A DNA stretch of 64,000 bases from Saccharothrix longispora (lineage in GTDB: Bacteria; Actinomycetota; Actinomycetes; Mycobacteriales; Pseudonocardiaceae). The position numbers were made by a program, and so were the translations under genes. The notes under the pieces are model-generated. The model did no database searches. It worked only from the letters and a program-made list of their open reading frames with translations, and had not been told where the DNA came from. Shown piece after piece: positions 43,751-54,390 of the stretch (the stretch's first letter is position 1; every line of letters starts with the position of its first letter). The DNA lies in NCBI RefSeq assembly GCF_030852425.1, contig NZ_NSDM01000002.1:310001-374000 (forward strand), read 5' to 3'.

Positions 43751-46570
43751 TCACCCCGTCGCCGGCCCACCCGTCGCCAGGCCGTCGAGCAGCGCCTGGA
43801 TGCGGGCGGTGTCGTCCGGGCGGTCCTGGGCCTCGTAGAACTCCAGGGCCTCCCGCCACGCGGCGCGGGCGTCGTCGACCTGCCCGAGGGCGGCGTGCGG
43901 GTGGCCGAGGTGTTCGAGCGTGTCGGCCACCTGGTAGGTGTTGCCGATCCCGCGGAACAGCACCAGCGCCCGCCGGTAGTGCTCCACGGCCGGGGCGTGC
44001 TCGCCGGTGTGGTGGTCGATGTAGCCGAGGCTGTCGAGGGTGTCCGCCTCGCCCTCCGGGTTGTCGTGGCGGCGGTGCAGGTCCAGGGCCGCCCGGCAGT
44101 GCTCGCGGGCGCGGCCGTGCCGACCGAGCTGCGCCGCGTACCAGCCGACCATGTTGAGCGCGTTCGCCTCCCACGCCGGGTTGCCGAGCGTGCGGTAGAG
44201 GTCCAGGGCGCGGGTGGCGTGGTCGAGCGCCTTGCCGTCGTCGCCGCCGCGCGACCACGTCCAGGCCAGCACCTGGTGGATGTGCGCCTGGTCGGTCGGG
44301 TCGTGCTCCTCGGCCAGGGCGAGCGCCTGGTGCAGGTGGCGGACCGCCTCGTCGTGCTGCCGGAGGGCGGCGTGGGAGCGGCCCAGGTTGCGGTGCACCC
44401 GGATGCGGGCCGCCGGGTCGTCCGACTGCCCGGCGGCGACCAGTCCGGACCGCCACACGGCCAACTGCTCCTCCAGGTGTCCCCGGCGGTTGTGGAACGT
44501 GGTCAGGTTCCACGCCAGCTGCCACACCGCCCGGTGCTGCCCGCCCGCCGCGGCGCTCTGCTGGGCGGCGAGCACGCACCGGTGCTCGGTGTCCAGCCAG
44601 GACAGCGCCTCGGCGGTGTCGGCGAGCGGCTGCGGCTCACCGCCCGGTTCGGCCGGGTCCGGCTCGACCAGCTCGCGGTGCGGGTCCAGCAGGCGGTCCG
44701 CGGCGTGGGTGGTGTGCAGGTAGAAGTCGACGACGCGGCGCAGCGCGCGGCGGCGGGCGGAGTCCGGCAGACCGCGCGCGGTGCCGGCGGCGTAGGCGCG
44801 GATCAGGTCGTGCATCGCGTACCGGCCGCGATCGTCGCGGGTGAGCAGCGACGCCTGTTCCAGCCCGCGCAGCACCGTGCCCGCGCGGGCCGGCGACAGG
44901 CCGGTGAGGGCCGCCGCGGCGGGCAGCGCGACGTCGGGCCCGGGGGCGATCCCGAGCAGGCCGAACACCTCGCGCTCCTCCGCGGTCAACGCCTGGTGGG
45001 ACCAGGACAGCACGGTCGGCAGGCTGGCCGCGGGGTCGCTGTCGGCCAGCGCGTCGAGGCCCAGGTCGCGCAGTTCGGCGGCGAACGTGGCCAGCGGCAG
45101 GCGGGGGTGCGCGTAGGCGCGGGCGGCGATGACGCCGAGGGCGAGCGGGAACCCGTTGCACAGGGCGATCAGCTCGTCCACCGCGTGGGCCTCGGCCACG
45201 ATCCGGTCCGCGCCCAGGCGGCGGGCCAGCAGGTCGCGCGACTCGTCGTGGGACAGCACGTCGAGGTTGAGGTGGCCGGCCCCGTGGGCTGTGGTGAGGC
45301 TGAGCAGCCTGCTGCGGCTGGTGACGAGCACGGTGCAGGACCGGCCACCGGGCAGCAGCGGCACGACCTGGGCGGCGCTGGCGGCGTTGTCCAGCACGAT
45401 CAGCATGCGCCGGTCGGCGACCATGCCGCGCAGCAACGCCGTCTGCGCGTCCGGCCCGGACGGCATGCGGCCCGGTTCGACGCCCAGCGCGTCGAGGAAC
45501 CCGCGCACCGCGACGGCGGGTGGCATGGGTTCGCTCTCCGGGCTGAAGCCGCGCAGGTCGACGAACAGCTGGCCGTCCGGGAAGCGGTGGGCGTGCTGGT
45601 GCGCCCAGTGGAGCGCCAGCCAGGTCTTGCCGATGCCGCCGGTGCCGCCGATCGCGGAGATCACCACGGTGCCGGCGTCGACGTCGTCCAGCGCGGCGGT
45701 GAGGGCGGCGAGTTCCCCGGCGCGGCCGATGAACGAGCGGGGCGGGGCGGGCAGCTGGCGCGGCACGACGGCCGCCGGCTGCGGGACGGCGGGCTTGACC
45801 ACCCCGGCGGTCCCGACGGGTTCGGCGTCGAGCAGCCGCCGGTGCAGGTCGCGCAGCGCGGCACCGGGATCGGCCCCCAGCTCCTCGGCCAGCCGGGAGC
45901 GGACCCGCTCGTAGTGGGCCAGGGCCTCGGCCTGACGACCGCCGCGGGCCAGGGCGAGCAGGTACTGGGCGGCCACCCGCTCGTCCAGCGGGTGCTCGGC
46001 GGTGCGGGCGGCCAACTCCGGCAGCAGGTCGGTGTGCCGCCCGAGGCGCAGCGCCAGGTCGGTGCGCTCCAGCTCCGCGATCCACCGCTCGCCGTCGACC
46101 ATGTCCCGCGCCGCGACGACCCACGGCGTGTCGAGCCCGCTGAACGCCTCGCCGCGCCACAACCCGAGCGCCTCGTCGATCGCGCCCAACCCCGCTGCGG
46201 GCTCGGGTGCCGAGCGGGCGCGGGCGAGCAGGTCGCGGAACCGGTGCAGGTCCACGCGCGCCGGGTCGACCTCCAGGACCCAGCCGCCGGACCGGTGCAC
46301 GATGGCGACGTCGCCCAGGTCGGCCAGGGCGGCGCGCAGACGTGACACGTACGAGTGGAGGTTGCTCTTGCCGCGCAGCGGCACCCGAGCGCCCCACACC
46401 CGGTCGAGCAACTGGTCGGCGGTGACGACCCGGTTGGCGTCGACCAGCAGCGCCGCCAGCACGCACTGCTGCCGGGCGTGCCCCACGTCCAGCCGCCGGT
46501 CCCCCGCCCGGGCCTCGACCGGGCCCAGCACCCTCAGCTCTCCCACGACCGACCTCTCATCGGTGATCAT
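43751..46570 (-). CDS. AfsR/SARP-family transcriptional regulator with NB-ARC and TPR domains
   Basis: A 939-residue regulator. Residues about 8-100 are the OmpR-type winged helix (LRVLGPVEARAGDRRLDVG, then LLVDANRVVTADQLLDRVWG). The bacterial transcription-activation domain (BTAD) follows to about 250, ending AELERTDLALRLGRH and LDERVAAQYLLALARGGRQAEAL. The NB-ARC ATPase has P-loop GGTGGIGKTW (near 314) and a LIVLDNAAS Walker B. TPRs fill the rest (AIGNTYQVADTLEHLGHPHAALG and similar). Such proteins switch on secondary metabolism or exoenzyme genes when ATP- or ligand-bound. It is transcribed divergently from the GH10-CBM2 xylanase across 600 nt, so it could control it, the distant PKS cluster, or itself. 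ATG at 46570 follows AAGGGGG. Confidence 0.92.
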   Translation of the reverse strand: MITDERSVVGELRVLGPVEARAGDRRLDVGHARQQCVLAALLVDANRVVTADQLLDRVWGARVPLRGKSNLHSYVSRLRAALADLGDVAIVHRSGGWVLEVDPARVDLHRFRDLLARARSAPEPAAGLGAIDEALGLWRGEAFSGLDTPWVVAARDMVDGERWIAELERTDLALRLGRHTDLLPELAARTAEHPLDERVAAQYLLALARGGRQAEALAHYERVRSRLAEELGADPGAALRDLHRRLLDAEPVGTAGVVKPAVPQPAAVVPRQLPAPPRSFIGRAGELAALTAALDDVDAGTVVISAIGGTGGIGKTWLALHWAHQHAHRFPDGQLFVDLRGFSPESEPMPPAVAVRGFLDALGVEPGRMPSGPDAQTALLRGMVADRRMLIVLDNAASAAQVVPLLPGGRSCTVLVTSRSRLLSLTTAHGAGHLNLDVLSHDESRDLLARRLGADRIVAEAHAVDELIALCNGFPLALGVIAARAYAHPRLPLATFAAELRDLGLDALADSDPAASLPTVLSWSHQALTAEEREVFGLLGIAPGPDVALPAAAALTGLSPARAGTVLRGLEQASLLTRDDRGRYAMHDLIRAYAAGTARGLPDSARRRALRRVVDFYLHTTHAADRLLDPHRELVEPDPAEPGGEPQPLADTAEALSWLDTEHRCVLAAQQSAAAGGQHRAVWQLAWNLTTFHNRRGHLEEQLAVWRSGLVAAGQSDDPAARIRVHRNLGRSHAALRQHDEAVRHLHQALALAEEHDPTDQAHIHQVLAWTWSRGGDDGKALDHATRALDLYRTLGNPAWEANALNMVGWYAAQLGRHGRAREHCRAALDLHRRHDNPEGEADTLDSLGYIDHHTGEHAPAVEHYRRALVLFRGIGNTYQVADTLEHLGHPHAALGQVDDARAAWREALEFYEAQDRPDDTARIQALLDGLATGGPATG

Positions 46571-46818
46571 GTCCCCCTTGCGGGTGAAGGCATACCAGTT
46601 CCGGGCAGTGCGGCGCAGGTCGGGCACGGCGTCACCGGACCGGCGACTCGGCCGGGACCACCCCGTCGGGCGCGACGACACCGCCGTCGACCACCACGGA
46701 CACCTCGGTGCCGCACTCGCCCGGCCTGCCTGCTGCCCACGACGACGCACATCGTCGGCGGCGGTCCGGGAGAGCGATCGGAATTCGCCGAGAAGGCCGA
46801 ACACGACGTCGAACAAGT

Positions 46819-46830
46819 CGAAACATTTCG
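46819..46830. promoter_or_regulatory. CGAAA-CA-TTTCG inverted repeat upstream of the xylanase gene
   Basis: A perfect 5-bp inverted repeat with a 2-nt spacer. Related half-sites occur nearby: CTTTCGG at about 46848, TCGAAATACTTCCGA at about 46878, and GTTTCGG at about 47071. Repeated CGAAA/TTTCG boxes upstream of xylanase genes are known in streptomycetes as xylan-responsive operators. Confidence 0.45.
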
Positions 46831-47011
46831 GACAGTTTATCGCAATACTTTCGGAGAGCGGACTACGCCATTCGCGCTATCGAAATACTTCCGAGCACTT
46901 CATCCACAACCGTCGAACACAGCGTCTCAACTGGGCATACACGCAGCACTTCACTCTGGGAGCGATCCCGGACAACGTCGACAAACTGCACGTCGAACAC
47001 GATCCAGATGA

Positions 47012-48559
<1,548 letters not shown>

Positions 48560-48565
48560 TCCGCC

Positions 48566-48607
48566 CGCACGACCCGATCCACCGCACGACCCGATCCACC
48601 GCACGAC
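48566..48607. repeat. 17-bp tandem repeat, 2.5 copies, after the xylanase gene
   Basis: CGCACGACCCGATCCAC occurs at 48566-48582 and 48583-48599 without change, then its first 8 bases at 48600-48607. It runs directly into the terminator stem. Confidence 0.85.
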
Positions 48608-48640
48608 GAGGCCCGGCGCGGTCCCCCCGCGCCGGGCCTC
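48608..48640 (+). terminator. Hairpin terminator of the xylanase gene
   Basis: GAGGCCCGGCGCG and CGCGCCGGGCCTC form a perfect 13-bp stem with a 7-nt loop (GTCCCCC), 48 nt after the stop. Confidence 0.75.
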
Positions 48641-48814
48641 CGCACGTCACGCGGCCTGCTCCGCGCACGGGCAGCCGACTCGTCGTCGTCCGGGTGGCGG
48701 GCACCTCGCCCGGCGGGACGAGCCGGGCGGCGGACGGGGTCGGGCGCACCCTGCGCCGGGGCGGGGGTGATCACTACGGTGTGGAGCAGGTGAACGACGA
48801 GGAGGAACCGGCCC

Positions 48815-49687
48815 ATGCCCCGTGCGGAGTCCAACGGCATCGAACTGGAGTACGACACCTTCGGCGACCCGGCCGATCCCACCCTGGTGCTGGTCATGGG
48901 TCTGCGGGCGCAGATGACCGCGTGGGACGAGCGGTTGTGCGCGTTGTTGGCCGGGGAGGGGTTCCACGTCGTGCGGTTCGACAACCGCGACGCCGGGTTG
49001 TCCACCCAGCTCGACCACCTGCCCGCGCCGGACGTCGTGGCCATCGCGGGCGGTGACCGGAGCACCGTGCCGTACGTGCTCTCCGACATGGCGGACGACC
49101 TCGTCGGGCTGCTCGACCACCTCGGCGCGGAGCGCGCGCACGTCGTGGGCGCGTCGATGGGCGGCATGATCGTCCAGCAGGCGGCCATCGACCACCCGGA
49201 ACGGCTGCTCAGCCTCACCTCGATCATGTCGAGCACGGGCAACCCGGCCGTCGGCCAGGCCACGCCCGAGGCGCGCGCGGTGCTGATGCGCCCACCCGCC
49301 GCCACCCGCGAGGAGGCGGTCGAGAGCGCGGTGGTCAGCTGGCGGGTCATCGGCTCCCCCGGCACGGAGGCCGACGAGGAGGAGGTCCGCGCACGGGCCG
49401 CCGCGGCCTACGACCGGGCGTTCCGGCCGGCGGGCGGGGTGCGGCAGTTCGCCGCGATCGTCGCCTCGCCGGACCGGACCGCCGGTCTGCAAGGGGTGAA
49501 GCTGCCCGCGCTGGTGGTGCACGGCATGAACGACCCGCTGGTGGGCCCCAGCGGCGGCCAGGCGACCGCGGCGGCCCTCGCCGACTCCGAGTTGCTGCTG
49601 GTCGACGGCATGGGCCACGACCTGCCGCCGGCGATCTGGCCGACGCTGGTCCGGGGTGTCCGGCGCAACGCCGACCGGGCGGCCTGA
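48815..49687 (+). CDS. Alpha/beta hydrolase (aclacinomycin-methylesterase/RdmC-like)
   Basis: A 290-residue cytosolic alpha/beta hydrolase. It begins RAESNGIELEYDTFGDP, typical of the family; the oxyanion region is LVLVMGLRAQMTAW, the motif FDNRDAGLST is shared with RdmC-like methylesterases, the nucleophile elbow is VGASMGGM (Ser near residue 114) and the catalytic His is in VDGMGHDLP. A conserved acid lies in HGMNDPLV. No signal peptide. The substrate is unknown; members cleave small esters, and a link to the distant PKS is not implied. It stands alone, with GGAGGAACC ahead of the ATG and a convergent htpG gene behind a strong hairpin. Confidence 0.88.
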   Translation: MPRAESNGIELEYDTFGDPADPTLVLVMGLRAQMTAWDERLCALLAGEGFHVVRFDNRDAGLSTQLDHLPAPDVVAIAGGDRSTVPYVLSDMADDLVGLLDHLGAERAHVVGASMGGMIVQQAAIDHPERLLSLTSIMSSTGNPAVGQATPEARAVLMRPPAATREEAVESAVVSWRVIGSPGTEADEEEVRARAAAAYDRAFRPAGGVRQFAAIVASPDRTAGLQGVKLPALVVHGMNDPLVGPSGGQATAAALADSELLLVDGMGHDLPPAIWPTLVRGVRRNADRAA

Positions 49688-49711
49688 CCGGTCGGCAGCC
49701 GTTCCCGGCGC

Positions 49712-49743
49712 GGGGCGGGGGCGGCCTGCGCCGCCCCCGCCCC
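49712..49743. terminator. Bidirectional hairpin terminator between convergent genes
   Basis: GGGGCGGGGGCGGC pairs perfectly over 14 bp with GCCGCCCCCGCCCC around a CTGC loop, in the 63-nt gap between the hydrolase and htpG ends. Confidence 0.75.
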
Positions 49744-49750
49744 CGGGGGC

Positions 49751-51637
<1,887 letters not shown>

Positions 51638-51759
51638 GTGCTTCCTTCCTGTACGGCTTCCGTCGACCGGTCATCGTATCGGGACGCGACCGGAAATCCG
51701 GTCGATCGCCCCCGTCGTGATTTTTATGGTGCTGACGTCGCCGGGAGTCGGGAGGGGTC

Positions 51760-52314
51760 ATGCGCACGTCGTACCCGCGCACGCCGCACCTCCCGTGGTC
51801 GCCGGGCGCGTCACCGGACGACGTCCGGGTCTGCGACCTCGACGGGTTGCGCGGGCGCGAGGTCGTGGTGACCGAGAAGCTCGACGGGGAGAACACCACG
51901 CTCTACCGGACGGCTCGCACGCCCCGGTCGCCCGACTCGGGCCACCACCCGTCCCGGTCGTGGGTGAAGGGGCTCCAGGGGCGGATCGGGCCGGGGCTGC
52001 CCGCCGGGTGGCGCGTCTGCGGCGAGAACGTCCACGCCCGGCACTCGATCGCCTACCGGGACCTGGAGAGCTGGTTCTACGGGTTCTCGGTGTGGGCCGG
52101 CGACCGGTGCCTGGGCTGGGACGAGTCGGTGCGCTTCCTGCGCGGGCTGGGCGTGCCCGTTCCCCCGGTGCTGTGGCGCGGGGTGTTCACGGCGGGCGCC
52201 CCGCACGCCTGGGACCCGCTGCGCGGGTGGTCGCCGGCCGGGTCCGGCGCCGAACGGCCGGACCTGCACCGGCCCGCCCCCACCGGCCCGATCCCGCGGG
52301 GGTCCGGGTGCTGA
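51760..52314 (+). pseudogene. Fragment 1: RNA ligase (Rnl-type) domain
   Basis: A 184-codon frame. VVVTEKLDGENTTLYR carries the adenylation Lys of motif I (EKLDGEN), GENVHARHSIAYRDL is the next conserved block, and SWFYGFSVW motif IIIa. After LWRGVFTAGAPHAWDPLRG the lysine-bearing motifs IV and V never appear; the last 30 residues are Pro-rich and end at a stop 7 nt past the start of the EEP reading. It could be expressed as a truncated protein but would lack ligase activity. Confidence 0.7.
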
Positions 52315-52880
52315 CCTGGAACGTCCTGTGGGACCGCTACGACGGCGACCCTCGACACGGCGCGCCGCAGGCCGCTGCTGCTCGCCGCGCTGGAGGCGGC
52401 CGACGCGGACGTCATCGCGTTGCAGGAGGTGGAACCCGACCTGCTGGCCGCGCTCATGGCCGAGCCGTGGGTGCGCGCGGCCCACACCCTCGACGTCGAC
52501 CCGGCCGGCCCGGACGTCGACCGCACCGGCCTGCTCGTGCTGAGCCGGTTGCCCGTGGTCGAGAGCGGCCGGTTCGCGCTGGGCGCGCACAAGGCCGTCG
52601 CCGCCGTGGTGGTGGAGACCGCGACCGGCCGCCGCGCTCGGGGTGCGCGACGCGTGGCCGGAGGCGCGCGACGACGCCCCGCCGACGTTCGACCCGGTGG
52701 CCAACCCGCCGGCGGCGGTGTCCTCGCTGACCGGGCGGGCGTCCCGGCTCGACCGGGTGTTCCTGCGCGGCGGGCTGCGGTGCGCGGAGGCGCGGCTGGT
52801 GGGCGACCGGCCCGTGGGCGGCCTGTTCGCCTCCGACCACTACGGGGTGCTGGCCCGGGTGGCGCCGACCCCGGCGCCCA
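52308..52880 (+). pseudogene. Fragment 2: EEP-family nuclease domain, split across three frames
   Basis: Starts VLTWNVLWDRYDGD (catalytic Asn region), shifts frame near 52350 to LDTARRRPLLLAALEAADADVIALQEVE (metal-binding Glu), continues to VVVETATGRRA near 52640, then shifts to LGVRDAWPEARDD and ends with GGLFASDHYGVLARV (catalytic His region). The expected NTHL and GDFN blocks between the last two pieces are deleted. Confidence 0.65.
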
Positions 52881-52892
52881 CCGACGTGCTCG

Positions 52893-53540
52893 ATGGTGTG
52901 GCTGCCGCGCGGGCGGGAGGACGTGGACCGGGTGCGCCGCGGGCACGACCCGAGGGCCGACCGGTGGCCGCCGCACGTGACCGTGCTGTTCGGCTTCGTG
53001 CCGGAGTCCGACTTCGAGCGGGCCGTGCCCCTGCCGGCGCGGGCGGTGGCCGGGGTGGCGCCGTTCCCGGTGCGGGTGGCCGGGGTGCGCGGGTTCGGGC
53101 ACGGCGTGGTGTGGCTGGACCCGGCGGCGGGCGGCGGGCCGTGGACCGCGCTGCACGACGCGGTGCGGCGGCGCTTCCCGGGGTGCCCGACCCGCGAGGG
53201 GTTCACGCCGCACCTGACGGTCGGCCGGTCCCGGGGGGCGGCCGACCGGATCGGGGCGTGGGACGACCGGGTGGACGAGGTCGTGGTCCTGTCGAGGCGC
53301 GGTGACGGCCCGATGCTGCCGCGTGCGGCGGTGGCGCTGGGCAGCGGCGACGTGCGGTGGTTCGAGGAGCCGGAGACGCCGCCGGGGCCGTCGCTGGACG
53401 CGGTGGCCGACGAGGTGGTCGCCGCGCTGTCCGCCTCGCTGGACGATCTGCACGTGGTCGGCTCGCGCCGGTTGGGGTGCGCGTTGCCGGACGGCGACCT
53501 GGACCTGGTCACCACCGACCAGCGCGGCGCGGGCCCTGGC
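52893..53540 (+). pseudogene. Fragment 3: 2H (LigT-like) phosphoesterase domain and start of nucleotidyltransferase
   Basis: The two HxT motifs of 2H phosphoesterases are intact in one frame, PPHVTVLFGFVPE and TPHLTVGRS, about 75 residues apart. The frame runs on through DLHVVGSRRLGCALPDGDLDLVTTD, the GSRR...DLDLV signature of DNA polymerase-beta-type nucleotidyltransferases, then loses register near 53530. This section alone could still fold. Confidence 0.65.
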
Positions 53541-54390
53541 GGAAGGCCTGCCGCGGGCCGAGGTCCGGGCCGTGCTCGGTGTGCGCTCACCGGGCTACCG
53601 GACGGTCGTGGACGGACTGGCGGTGGACCTGGTCGTGGGCGGCTCGCGGCTCGCGATGAGCGCGGTCACCGACGCGGAGGCGATCCTGGCCGGGGTCGGC
53701 GACCGGCGGGACGCGTTCACGCGCCTGGCCAGCGAGGTCAAGCGGTGGGCTCGGGCGCGCGGGCTGGACTCGGCGCCGTTCGGCGGGGTGCCCGGCGTGG
53801 GGTGGGCGGTGCTGGCGGCGCGGACGGCGCGCGAGTGGGACGGGCCGGACCTGCTCGCCGGGTTCTTCGGCACCTGGGCGGCGTGGGACTGGCGCGACCC
53901 GGTCGGACCGGGTGCGCCGACCGGGTCGCCCGTGACGGTCATGACGCCGGCGGAGCCCGTGCGCTCCTGCGCCGAGCAGGTCGGCCCCGGCTTCCGGGAC
54001 CTGCTGACCGCCGAGCTGTACCGGGCGTGGGAGATCGTCGCCGACGGCCGTGCCGGGCGGCTCTGCGCGCCGCCCGACGCGCACCGGGCGCACGCCGCGT
54101 GGGCCGTGCTGACCGTGCCGCACGACCTGGTGGGCCCGGTGCGCGGGCGGGTGCGGTCCCTGGTCGCCGCGCTGGAGGCGGTGGCGCCGGACGTGCACGC
54201 CTGGCCGCGCCCGGTCGCGCGCTCCGCCGACGCCGTGCGGTTCGCGATCGGGCTGGGGCGCCACCCGCTGTCCGCGACCGCCCTGGCCGACGTGGCGGCG
54301 GCGTGGACGACCGGGTGGCGCGGGGTGTCCGCGGCGGGGGTGTCCGCGGCACGGGTGGGCAACGGCGAGGTGCCCACCCCGCGCCGACCG
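53530..54390 (+). pseudogene. Fragment 4: poly(A)-polymerase-like nucleotidyltransferase C-terminal part
   Basis: Continues as ALAEGLPRAEVRAVLGVRS and VVDGLAVDLVVGGSRL, then RLASEVKRWARARGLDS, PGVGWAVLAARTAREW and LTAELYRAWEIVADG, the helical palm-adjacent region of the enzyme. The frame has no stop before 54594 and overlaps the GH97 gene in antisense, so the native end is missing. Confidence 0.6.

Larger units (their letters stand above)
51760..54390 (+). pseudogene. Decayed RNA ligase / EEP nuclease / 2H phosphoesterase / nucleotidyltransferase polyprotein gene
   Basis: Homologous-looking protein sequence runs the full 2.6 kb in one direction but hops through frames 1, 0, 1, 2, 0 and 1 (position modulo 3). 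Read in order it gives an Rnl-type RNA ligase N-terminus, an endonuclease/exonuclease/phosphatase (EEP) domain, a 2H (LigT-like) phosphoesterase and a poly(A)-polymerase-like nucleotidyltransferase. Three joins also lose protein: ligase motifs IV-V, the EEP NTHL...GDFN block, and a short EEP-2H linker. Such fused RNA-repair-like proteins occur intact in other actinomycetes, from memory. At least five frameshifts make an active single protein impossible, so I call it a pseudogene; base errors or collapsed repeats in the assembly are the alternative. The last in-frame part runs antisense into the GH97 gene, meaning the true stop has also been lost. Confidence 0.75.

Noticed and set aside
48566..48607. 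Possible CRISPR-like array
   Set aside because: The units are contiguous with no spacers and only 17 bp long; it is a plain tandem repeat.
51760..54390. Programmed frameshifting in the RNA-ligase polyprotein
   Set aside because: Five shifts with loss of catalytic blocks cannot be explained by recoding; no slippery heptamers with downstream structures were apparent at the junctions.
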